Assembly (NCBI GenBank): GCA_900769035.1
Contig: CAAGFD010000055.1
Span: forward strand, 1 to 9,314
Reading direction: 5' to 3'
Length of the DNA: 9,314 nucleotides
Origin: Bacteroidales bacterium
GTDB lineage: Bacteria; Bacteroidota; Bacteroidia; Bacteroidales; Paludibacteraceae
Shown: in pieces, positions 1-7,123 of the stretch
How positions within the stretch are numbered: position 1 is the stretch's first letter
How the letters are laid out: each line of letters starts with the position of its first letter
The notes under the pieces: generated by a model
Told to the model about the DNA's origin: nothing
What the model saw: the letters and a program-made list of their open reading frames with translations, nothing else
The model's database searches: none
Program-made: the position numbers and the translations under genes

Positions 1-1502
1 GTAAACGACAAAGTATAAACTTTAGAATCGCCATTCTCTGCGGTAACTGTAATATAAGAGTCTGCATCAATACCATTTTGCTCAACGACAACTTGTTGTC
101 CTTCTTTAGTCATTACTGATATTGAAGGAGCATTCGGCTGTTTCATTTTTGGAGACTCGGATTTAAGAATAATATTATACTCGGTAATATTTTCATCGAA
201 ATCGGCATCAGCAATAAAAGAAGTAGCAGAGGTAGAGATAGACTCGCCATTTACGTAAATATCAGTAAGAGAAGTATTTGACAATTTACCGTATATAAGA
301 GCGAAATCGGTAATTTGATTTTTAATTAAATCCTCACTACGAGTATTGAATTCGAAAAGAACGGTATCGGAAGAGAGGCTAAAATCAATATAGATAGAGG
401 CATTATCGGCAGCAGTAGCTACGATATCGGCATATGTTCCGCGCGAAATAGTACGTTGATACATAGTTTGAGCCGGCAAGAATTCATCCACGGTAGCACC
501 ATTATAAGTACAATTACTCAAAGTAGCACTACTACCCAATATGTATTGAAGATCGATAACGTAAACCGAAGTATCGTTTCCGAACACCTCTACAAGGATA
601 GAATCTTTGAATACGGAAGTAGACACGAGTGCCAAATTATTATCTTTTCCGAACGAAACTGTAGCAACATCATTCGTAATAGTATAAGAATAGCGATAAA
701 CATTTCTATCAAATTCAGATATAAGCTCGTCATTTACAGCTATCATTGAGAGTGCAGAAGAAATAGTCTCCTCATCTTTTACGAAATAGATATAATAGCT
801 GTCGGAAACACCGTTTTGGGCTGTTACATTCAATATCGCCGTATCACCTTCGATAAATGTAACTTGTTGACCATCCGAAGTTTTCTCAAAAACAACACTC
901 GGCATAGCACCCGAATAATTTACCGTATACTCTTTATTGTCAGAACTATAAGCAATATCCGTACCACTTACAGTTAAAGATTTCAATGCGGTGACATCAT
1001 CTTTTTGTTCTACAAAATTAATAGTATAAGTATTTACAGACCCATTTTCAGCAGTCACAGTAATAACTGATTGATTTTGAGTAGTATTAATAGCCAAGGT
1101 TTGATATTCACTACCTGCAACCACCATAATATCAGGCACTATTTGATATTGATTAGGCATTGAATATTGATAAGAAGTAATATCTGTAGAGAAACCGTCT
1201 ATTAAAGTACCGTTAACAAAGATACCGGCAGGAGTATTTATTGTAGATTTAGGGCGATAGAATGAAACGATATAGGTAGTAGACGAACCGTCTTCAGCAA
1301 AAGAGGTGATAGTAGCCACCATACCACCATCGGAAGTTTTCAACCAAGAGATATAATGTTGTTGGTCTTCCACCTGACCTATCATTGTAATTTCAGGATA
1401 TCCGAGATATTCAGCATCGAGTGTATCGGCATAAGCAAAAGTGTTACTATCGAAGCCGGTCAAAGATACGCCATCCACCATGATATCGGCAAGCATGCTA
1501 TT
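1..1502 (-). repeat. Tandem protein repeat array B: at least 6 cadherin-like repeats (residues 1754-2253, continues past the edge)
   Basis: This is the same repeat family as array A. Unit openings fall near 1490, 1235, 985, 750, 525 and 275. Units 1 and 2 (N-S-M-L-A-D-I-M-V-D-G and T-P-A-G-I-F-V-N-G) are regular. Units 3 to 5 are shorter or divergent, with poor P-x-I-T strands. The last visible unit has an insertion of roughly 15-20 residues after V-N-G-E-S-I but ends with the classic I-T-V-T-A-E-N-G-D-S-K-V-Y-T-L-S-F right at the window edge. The regularity of that final unit suggests that more repeats or a following domain lie outside the window. Confidence 0.82.
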
Positions 1503-4500
1503 ATAGTACAATACAACGTTATCGAAATGCACCTCTGAAGTTTGAGAATTAACGGCAGTACCTCCGTAATTATCTGCATTTTCATCGTGAGAGGCATTTA
1601 AGGTAAGGTTAATCATATTTACTACTCCAAGAGGTTTGAAGTTCAAATCCAAGGAGGCATTTTGCCAACTATTCAAGTTATTGAAAGATCCGGAATAGAG
1701 GAAGTCTTGCGTGCCGTTTGCACCTGTAGCGGTAAGGAGCATTCTCCAATTATCTACACGAGTTGAAGACACAGGTTTATAATCGACGGAAATTCTATCA
1801 GGCGTATTTCTGAATTGAATACCACCGGAAACGGAAGAGGTAGAATTTCCGGCAGAAGTCAATTTTAGGCTCATATTACCGATGGTAATCATACCCGGTA
1901 CGGAACCGGCAATTGAGAATGCGCTAAATATAGTTCTTAATTTTACTACGCCATTATCATTAGTAACCTCAGGTCCGGTAGTATATGTATCGAAAATAGA
2001 ATACTTATACTTCTCGGCACAATCGGCAGGAGCTGTCCATCCGGTTGGCTTTTGAGCATTGTTATATTTTGTTGCAGACCAAGAGGAGAAGTCGGCATTA
2101 GGGATAACATCATTAGTATGATGCAAATAAATAGTGTATAATAGTGAATCGGACGAAGTAAGAGAATAAACCTTCACTACGATTCTATTAGAATTTTCTT
2201 CCTCAATAGAATAGTCGGCACCATCACTGCAAGTAAATGAGTAAGAAACCGCGTCGTTTGTTGTGCTGACAACATAGGTAGTTGTAGCAGGATTGAAATA
2301 AGGAACAGAAGCACCATCTATTGTAGCAGAAGTAAGATGCACACTTTCTACATTACTTATCGTGAAATTAATAGTATAAAGTGCAACATCGTTTGTTGAA
2401 TTATTAGCATAAACTAAGATATTGGCTGAGCCGGTAACTCCATTAACTTTTATCTCCGTACTTTGAGTAGCGAATTTCTTAACCACACCAATAGTAGGAG
2501 CAGTAGTAGTACCATAAGGGAGAACAACATCGTAATAAAATACATCGGAAGCAAAGCCGGCTAACGGAGCTCCATTAACATAAATCATATTCAATTGGTT
2601 CTCCAAATTAGAATCTTCTACAATAAAATTAAATGTATAAACAGAGGAGTCGCCATTTTCAGCAAATACTTTTATTGTTGAAGGGCGATAAAGTCCGCCG
2701 TTAAAGTATTCCACTCTCTCTTCATCAATGAAAGAGCCATTCTCGGCGATAGCCTTTTCCCAAGTAATATATGGAGCTGATTTAGTTCCATAAGGTAATA
2801 CTACATTATAATTATATGTATCCGGAGTAAAATTAATCAATGATACGCCATCTATATAAACATCAGATAATGAAGAAACTGCAGATTTCTCAACGACAAA
2901 ATTGATAGAATATACTTTTGTAGCAGCTCCATCTTCCGAAGTAACCTCTATTGTAGTTGTTTCATTCAGAGCACCATAATTAATTTTAACCTTTTGTCCG
3001 AAATCAGTTACCGGTTGAATCATAGGAACAGTAGCAGTACGCCAAGGCAAGTTAACAACAAATTCCTCAACTTCCATGCTACCATTTTGTGGCAGATAAG
3101 AGAATACGGAAGTGTAGGTAGCTATATCCACCCAATTGCTACTATTATTAAGCAACTTGATATCCTTCAGTTTAGCATTGCCGTTACGCACTATATTGTA
3201 TCTTATTACATACTCTTTTACAGAACCATCTTCGGCAACTACCACCAATTCGGAGCCATTCATTTTACCATCTGCTATAGCCACGAATTGATGCTCATCC
3301 GCTTTTTGATAGGTAATAACCGGAGCGGCATCTACCGAACGCCAATCAACAACGGCAGTATCGGTGTTATTGAACAGAGCCATATCTATAAATTCTCCGT
3401 TAAGGGCGATATTGCTCAAAGTAGCATTATTTCTCTTTGCCTTAACAAAAGACACATTATATATAGTAGTATCGGAATAATCAGGAGAAACGACAACGAT
3501 TTCCGCCAAGCCCTCAAAAGCAGGAGAAGAAAGAATAATCTGCTGAGCGGCATCACCTTTAGAGTAAGTAATAGTAGGAGCACTAACGGCATCCACATCC
3601 ATTACGTAGTTATAATCGGTAATATCAGAATCAAAACCATCGATCAAGGCTCCATTCAAATAAATTGCATTAAGTTTTGAATTTGAAGAATAAGAAGGAA
3701 CAAAAGTAAGAGTATAAGTGCCAACATTGCCGTTTTCGGCTTTGACTGAAATTTCGGTCGGAGTATTGAGAGTGCCTTTATTAACATATACAATTTGGTC
3801 GACTTCCGCCTTTTGATATGTAATCTGAGGCAAAACAGTAACACCGGTAGCCAAAGTAATGGTATAATCTCTTACATTGGAATTAAAGTTCTCCACTTCG
3901 ACACCATCAATCATAATGGAATTCAACAGAGTATTATCTGATTGAGGGAAATGGATATTTATTGTATATACATTACTTGATCCGCTTTCCGGTTTTACAT
4001 CAATACGAACAAGACCTGTAACCTTAGGTAACAACAAAGTAATATCTTGTCCGAATTGTTTATCCACTGTAATAATAGGGCAAGCGGTAGAAGAAGCCGG
4101 GATTTCTACATCGTAATTCAAAATAGCAGAGCTAAAGCCCGGAAGAGAGTCTCCATCAATATAAATCATATTAAGGAAGGCATTTTCCGATTTTTGCACA
4201 CTGAAATTAATTGAATATACTTTAGTATCACCATTTTCGGCAATTACCGTAATAGTAGTAGTGCCGTTTACACCACCCTTTTGAATATTTACACGTTGCG
4301 ATTCAGAACCTTTAACAACGGAAATTTGAGGCAGAGTAAGAGTTCCACTCGGCAAGATATATTTATATATTAATGTATCGCTATGGAAATTATCTATTGA
4401 TTCTTCACCGACGAGAATATCGGAGAGGGAGTTATTGGCATCAATAGAGACAGAGAATGAAATAGTATAAACACGTGAAGTACCTGCTTGAGATTTAACA

Positions 4501-6761
4501 GTAATACGTGTATCACCATTAATACCGCCCTCTACTTTACGGATTGTTTGATAGGCATCGCCTGCCACCCATGTGATATTAGGCAAAGACACTGTACCTC
4601 GAGGGAGTTGAACAGCATAGTTAAGCACCTCAGAGTCGAAGTCGGAAATTTCCACACCATCGAGAAGAATTGAGACAAGAGCATCATTTGTCGACTGAGC
4701 AATAACAAACGAAATTTGATATGTAGAAATGCTACCATCTTGAGCACTTACAACGATACGAGAAGTACCTGTCAGTCCACCGGAAACGAAATTAATACTT
4801 TGATATTGATCGCCGGCAGTCCAAGTAATATCAGGCATAATCTGAGTACCGACAGGCAAGTTATAAGTATATGTATATACAGAAGAGTTAAAATCGGCAA
4901 GGGCAACACCATCAATAAAGATATTATTCAGCGAAGAATTTGCAGAGCGAACTGTCTGCACTGTAATACGATAAACGGAAACCGAACCTGATTGAGAAGT
5001 AACGGTAATTTTTGAAGTAGCATCAACGCCATTATTCTCATACACAATTTGTTGATACTCATCGCCCGGAGTCCAAGTAATTACAGGCATAGCGGTATCC
5101 CCTTCTGCAAGAGTAACCGTATAAGACATTTGAGAAGGAGAGAAGCCGGCAATAGGAGTACCATCCACGCTGATATCATTCAGATAGCTGTACGTGGAAG
5201 CCGATATCACGAATCTCAATCGATAGGTACGAGTCAGATTAGTACCATTAGGAGTAACAGAGATAGTAGCACCACCGGAAATTCCTTGATTATCGAGCAC
5301 TATAGTTTGGTCGGAAGGATAATTAGTCGACCAAGTAATAACAGGGTCTGTAGTAGTGCCGATAGGTAATTCCACAACATAATTATTTGTTGTTGGCGAA
5401 AAGCCGGTAATCGTCTTACCATTTACTTGAATATCGGTAAGGGTATTATCGGTAAGTGCAGCGATAGTATAATTTATAGTATATTGCTGAGTATAAGCCA
5501 CATCAGGGGCAGAAACGGTTACTGTGGCAGTACCCGGTAACGAAGTTGGATTAACAACGGTATGAGTCTGTCCACTTTCGGCATAAACGACGTCGATAGT
5601 TGGAACCGTAGTGGTACCAAATGGCAGTTCTACATTATAATTATATACATAAGGGTTAAAATTCGGAAGAGAAGTACCATTATATTTTATATCCGAAGGA
5701 CGGGCATTTTTCGACAATTCATTAACGAAAGTAATGGTATAAGTCGTTGAAGAAGAACCATCTTCAGCAGTAATAACTATACGGGTATCACCACCTATCG
5801 GACCCGGATATACAGTGTATTCCGAAGCTGAAAGCAAACGCCCGCTACGTTTAACAGTAATAGTAGGGATAGAAGTAACACCGGCACCAAGGGTATAAAC
5901 GTAACTTGTTTGAGAAGGGGAGAAACCGGACATAGCTCTGTTATTAAGCAATATTTCGTGCGCTACGGAACTATAGATAAATCTCAAATCGTCTACATAA
6001 AGTTTAGATCCTTTATTGACAACGTTATCTCGTTTATTCGGATAGTTTGCAGCGGAAAAGATGATATTCATTTTTTCCGGCACATCATTATTAAGGTATG
6101 TAATTGGCACTTTAATTTCCGTCCAATTAGAGAACGATTGATTATTACGCCACATACCCTCACCGATTTGAGTAGCGAGAGTAGTAGTACCACAATCGTT
6201 ACCATCAAAAGCCTGACGGATATCCGACTCCTCATCGTAGTGAGTAGTAGACGAGCAACCGCCATTTTTGTTTTTGTAACTATCGCCTTGAGAGGTACCC
6301 TTCCATAAATAGACAACGAGGTGAGCATTTTCACCATTATTATCTATACGTTTAATCCACACTGCCATAGTATCGGGGCGATATGTCCATTGAATACCAC
6401 CATCAGTACCTGCAGTAGCAGTACCTGTTTGTAAACCATTGATATAATTCCAAGGTTTACCAAGAGAAATCCAAGAAGGGGAAACTTCGACAATTCCCAA
6501 AGCGCCTGCCTCTCCATTCTCCATGAGAACGCATTTGCCGGAACGGCCGTTGGCATCTTCAAAAACGAGTTGTTTGGTAACTGTAATACCTACATTTTTA
6601 TAAAGATTGGAAGCATACCAACCTATTGGGGTTACACCAACATTACTATTGTAATCATCAGCCTTAAAATTCTCAAAATCTAGATTACTCAATTGTTGTG
6701 CACTCATCGTACCCAACATAAAAAATAGGGATACAATGAACAAAGAAAAAAGTTTCTTCAT
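1..6761 (-). CDS. Giant secreted multi-repeat protein with PCMD-like and cadherin-like beta-sandwich domains (3' end outside window)
   Basis: The frame opens with ATG at 6761 and stays open to the left edge, giving 2253 complete codons and no stop, so the gene is partial at its C-terminus. Residues 1-21 form a type I signal peptide: Lys2-Lys3, a hydrophobic stretch from Leu4 to about Met19, and a likely cut after Ser-Ala21. There is no lipobox Cys, so the product should be exported but not as a lipoprotein. The order is PCMD-like domain (22-264), 15 repeats (265-1549), a second PCMD-like domain (1550-1753), and at least 6 repeats (1754 onward). No catalytic motif is visible. The architecture suggests a long extracellular or surface protein that binds glycan or protein, possibly an adhesin or scaffold; this is inferred. 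Bacteroidota proteins of this kind often end in a type 9 secretion sorting domain, but that end is not in view. A consensus promoter lies 142 bp upstream of the start codon. The gene is divergent from typA. The frame, start and repeat nature are secure; the function is not. Confidence 0.93.
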   Translation of the reverse strand, partial: MKKLFSLFIVSLFFMLGTMSAQQLSNLDFENFKADDYNSNVGVTPIGWYASNLYKNVGITVTKQLVFEDANGRSGKCVLMENGEAGALGIVEVSPSWISLGKPWNYINGLQTGTATAGTDGGIQWTYRPDTMAVWIKRIDNNGENAHLVVYLWKGTSQGDSYKNKNGGCSSTTHYDEESDIRQAFDGNDCGTTTLATQIGEGMWRNNQSFSNWTEIKVPITYLNNDVPEKMNIIFSAANYPNKRDNVVNKGSKLYVDDLRFIYSSVAHEILLNNRAMSGFSPSQTSYVYTLGAGVTSIPTITVKRSGRLLSASEYTVYPGPIGGDTRIVITAEDGSSSTTYTITFVNELSKNARPSDIKYNGTSLPNFNPYVYNYNVELPFGTTTVPTIDVVYAESGQTHTVVNPTSLPGTATVTVSAPDVAYTQQYTINYTIAALTDNTLTDIQVNGKTITGFSPTTNNYVVELPIGTTTDPVITWSTNYPSDQTIVLDNQGISGGATISVTPNGTNLTRTYRLRFVISASTYSYLNDISVDGTPIAGFSPSQMSYTVTLAEGDTAMPVITWTPGDEYQQIVYENNGVDATSKITVTSQSGSVSVYRITVQTVRSANSSLNNIFIDGVALADFNSSVYTYTYNLPVGTQIMPDITWTAGDQYQSINFVSGGLTGTSRIVVSAQDGSISTYQISFVIAQSTNDALVSILLDGVEISDFDSEVLNYAVQLPRGTVSLPNITWVAGDAYQTIRKVEGGINGDTRITVKSQAGTSRVYTISFSVSIDANNSLSDILVGEESIDNFHSDTLIYKYILPSGTLTLPQISVVKGSESQRVNIQKGGVNGTTTITVIAENGDTKVYSINFSVQKSENAFLNMIYIDGDSLPGFSSAILNYDVEIPASSTACPIITVDKQFGQDITLLLPKVTGLVRIDVKPESGSSNVYTINIHFPQSDNTLLNSIMIDGVEVENFNSNVRDYTITLATGVTVLPQITYQKAEVDQIVYVNKGTLNTPTEISVKAENGNVGTYTLTFVPSYSSNSKLNAIYLNGALIDGFDSDITDYNYVMDVDAVSAPTITYSKGDAAQQIILSSPAFEGLAEIVVVSPDYSDTTIYNVSFVKAKRNNATLSNIALNGEFIDMALFNNTDTAVVDWRSVDAAPVITYQKADEHQFVAIADGKMNGSELVVVAEDGSVKEYVIRYNIVRNGNAKLKDIKLLNNSSNWVDIATYTSVFSYLPQNGSMEVEEFVVNLPWRTATVPMIQPVTDFGQKVKINYGALNETTTIEVTSEDGAATKVYSINFVVEKSAVSSLSDVYIDGVSLINFTPDTYNYNVVLPYGTKSAPYITWEKAIAENGSFIDEERVEYFNGGLYRPSTIKVFAENGDSSVYTFNFIVEDSNLENQLNMIYVNGAPLAGFASDVFYYDVVLPYGTTTAPTIGVVKKFATQSTEIKVNGVTGSANILVYANNSTNDVALYTINFTISNVESVHLTSATIDGASVPYFNPATTTYVVSTTNDAVSYSFTCSDGADYSIEEENSNRIVVKVYSLTSSDSLLYTIYLHHTNDVIPNADFSSWSATKYNNAQKPTGWTAPADCAEKYKYSIFDTYTTGPEVTNDNGVVKLRTIFSAFSIAGSVPGMITIGNMSLKLTSAGNSTSSVSGGIQFRNTPDRISVDYKPVSSTRVDNWRMLLTATGANGTQDFLYSGSFNNLNSWQNASLDLNFKPLGVVNMINLTLNASHDENADNYGGTAVNSQTSEVHFDNVVLYYNSMLADIMVDGVSLTGFDSNTFAYADTLDAEYLGYPEITMIGQVEDQQHYISWLKTSDGGMVATITSFAEDGSSTTYIVSFYRPKSTINTPAGIFVNGTLIDGFSTDITSYQYSMPNQYQIVPDIMVVAGSEYQTLAINTTQNQSVITVTAENGSVNTYTINFVEQKDDVTALKSLTVSGTDIAYSSDNKEYTVNYSGAMPSVVFEKTSDGQQVTFIEGDTAILNVTAQNGVSDSYYIYFVKDEETISSALSMIAVNDELISEFDRNVYRYSYTITNDVATVSFGKDNNLALVSTSVFKDSILVEVFGNDTSVYVIDLQYILGSSATLSNCTYNGATVDEFLPAQTMYQRTISRGTYADIVATAADNASIYIDFSLSSDTVLFEFNTRSEDLIKNQITDFALIYGKLSNTSLTDIYVNGESISTSATSFIADADFDENITEYNIILKSESPKMKQPNAPSISVMTKEGQQVVVEQNGIDADSYITVTAENGDSKVYTLSF
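1503..2114 (-). other. Internal second PCMD-like domain (residues 1550-1753)
   Basis: About 204 residues interrupt the repeat array and do not follow the repeat pattern. The landmarks parallel the N-terminal domain: an opening I-P-N-A-D-F-x-x-W, then K-P-T-G-W-T-A-P; GGIQFRNTPDRISVDYK (1646-1662), equivalent to GGIQWTYRPD in the first copy; a W-Q-N-A-S-L-D-L-N-F segment; and a closing V-H-F-D-N-V-V-L-Y-Y that matches L-Y-V-D-D-L-R-F-I-Y. The two copies are strongly diverged in sequence, and this one lacks the Cys-containing loop of the first. A PCMD-like or jelly-roll binding module is the best reading; the ligand is unknown. Confidence 0.6.
2115..5969 (-). repeat. Tandem protein repeat array A: 15 cadherin-like beta-sandwich repeats (residues 265-1549)
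   Basis: Fifteen degenerate units, mostly 81-86 residues (about 250 bp), lie head to tail. The shared pattern is L-x-x-I-x-[VLI]-[DN]-G-x-x-[IL]-x-x-F-x-[PS], then Y-x-[VI]-x-LP-x-G-T, a central P-x-I-T, a QxI/V strand, a Gly-rich turn, I-x-V-x-A-[EQ]-[ND]-G, and a closing [VT]-Y-[TS]-I-x-F. Unit openings (L-x-x-I-x-x-[DN]-G) fall at roughly 5960, 5690, 5440, 5180, 4930, 4680, 4425, 4175, 3925, 3675, 3420, 3165, 2870, 2600 and 2345. This is the form I know from Pfam 'Cadherin-like' (PF12733-type) repeats in bacterial surface proteins. Units 12 and 13 carry insertions, and unit 15 is the most divergent of the array. Confidence 0.85.
5970..6698 (-). other. N-terminal PCMD-like domain (residues 22-264)
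   Basis: This non-repeat domain follows the signal peptide. Features that match the Bacteroidetes PCMD family (named in Pfam as a putative carbohydrate metabolism domain) are: an opening L-x-N-L-D-F-E and 'P-I-G-W' (residues 45-48); GGIQWTYRPD (121-130) followed by a strand with V-W-I-K; a W-T-E-I-K-V-P-I-T-Y segment (213-222) followed by V-P-E-K; and a closing GSKLYVDD (251-258) leading into F-I-Y. This pattern is typical of jelly-roll carbohydrate-binding-like folds. The segment at about 157-190 contains three cysteines close to its ends (169 and 190, plus 77 upstream). The family assignment is from memory of the pattern, without a profile search. Confidence 0.65.
6699..6761 (-). other. Signal peptide of the giant protein
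   Basis: The first 21 residues have a basic start (MKK), a hydrophobic core (LFSLFIVSLFFMLG) and a small-residue cleavage context (T-M-S-A followed by QQ). This fits signal peptidase I export across the inner membrane. It also supports the ATG at 6761 as the true start, since any start further downstream would remove the signal. No Cys lies at or near the cut, so lipoprotein processing is unlikely. Confidence 0.85.
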
Positions 6762-6889
6762 AAAAATTTAATTAATAAACCAATACAACACAATAGCCCT
6801 GCGTTTATTGATCTAATCGCTAAGAAATAACAAAATAAAGGGACAATAACAAGGTAATAAGGTAAAAAATCCGCCATGAAATAATCCAT
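6758..6889 (-). CDS. Possible 43-residue hydrophobic leader peptide upstream of the giant gene
   Basis: An ATG at 6889 (second in-frame ATG at 6877) opens 43 codons ending in TGA at 6760-6758. That stop overlaps the giant gene's ATG as ATGA, a classic geometry for coupled translation. The product would be strongly hydrophobic: after M-D-Y-F-M-A-D come two runs, about residues 9-25 and 31-41, separated by R-S-I-N. The start lies 13 nt below the -7 box, so the leader before it would be only a few nucleotides. Against it: no Shine-Dalgarno sequence, no recognisable family, and AT-rich DNA readily encodes Leu, Phe and Ile in chance frames. I treat it as a candidate only. Confidence 0.22.
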   Translation of the reverse strand: MDYFMADFLPYYLVIVPLFCYFLAIRSINAGLLCCIGLLIKFL

Positions 6890-6902
6890 GCACAAAACTT
6901 TG

Positions 6903-6933
6903 CAAAGTTACATAAAATTTTTTAAATAGCAAA
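6903..6933 (-). promoter_or_regulatory. Promoter of the giant repeat-protein gene (-33 TTTG / -7 TAACTTTG)
   Basis: On the minus strand TTTG (6933-6930) is followed after exactly 19 bp by TAACTTTG (6910-6903). This matches the Bacteroidetes primary sigma factor consensus of TTTG, a 19-21 bp spacer and TAnnTTTG. Transcription should begin a few bases further on, near 6896-6900, giving an untranslated leader of about 135 nt if the giant gene is the first one translated. This is the only one of the window's three -7 boxes that also has a good -33 element. Confidence 0.72.
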
Positions 6934-7010
6934 GCGACTATTTCTTACACGCGTAAAAATAGGATAAGTTAAAGGAGGCAAAATTTAGAGAAATATATAG
7001 GAGAATAGCA

Positions 7011-7028
7011 GTGACCAAAGGGGGTCAC
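7011..7028. promoter_or_regulatory. Dyad GTGACC-N6-GGTCAC upstream of typA, possible operator
   Basis: A perfect 6-bp inverted repeat with a 6-nt spacer (AAAGGG) lies 45 bp upstream of the typA -7 box and about 78 bp upstream of the giant gene's -33 element. It is the only GC-rich symmetric element in an otherwise AT-rich divergent spacer. The size and symmetry fit a dimeric regulator site, but a short RNA hairpin or chance is also possible. No regulator gene is in the window. Confidence 0.3.
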
Positions 7029-7072
7029 ATAAAAAAACAAGCGATATAAAAGCAACGAAAAATATTTTTTTG

Positions 7073-7080
7073 TAACTTTG
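7073..7080 (+). promoter_or_regulatory. typA promoter -7 box TAACTTTG
   Basis: TAACTTTG follows a run of seven T residues and matches the Bacteroidetes -7 consensus. No TTTG is present 19-21 bp upstream, so the -33 element is weak or absent. The predicted start of transcription near 7085 gives a leader of roughly 40 nt before the typA ATG at 7124. The stretch before that ATG is A-rich without a Shine-Dalgarno sequence, as is usual in this phylum. Confidence 0.65.
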
Positions 7081-7123
7081 CGACATGAAATTTTATAACA
7101 AGTAAAAAGTATAATCACTTACA

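Noticed and set aside
2994..3680. Plus-strand open frame of 228 codons, with other plus-strand frames at 456, 1356, 4488, 4716, 5049, 5562 and 5910
   Set aside because: All lie in the codon-aligned antisense frame of the giant gene. That frame is open only because TTA, CTA and TCA are rare codons in the sense strand. Their translations lack domain character, whereas the sense frame shows regular repeats.
6068..6562. Minus-strand frames of 89 and 72 codons in another phase
   Set aside because: They are out of phase with the giant gene, whose frame here encodes the PCMD-like domain with clear motifs, and they show no start signals or protein-like pattern.
1..6700. DNA repeats with a period of about 250 bp, considered as a CRISPR or satellite array
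   Set aside because: The periodicity comes from degenerate protein repeats in one continuous reading frame. The DNA copies are too diverged, and there are no spacers of CRISPR size.
6971..6978. AAAGGAGG, a perfect Shine-Dalgarno-like string on the plus strand
   Set aside because: No ATG lies at a useful distance. The nearby GTG at 7011 opens only 12 codons, and Bacteroidetes genes rarely use this signal.
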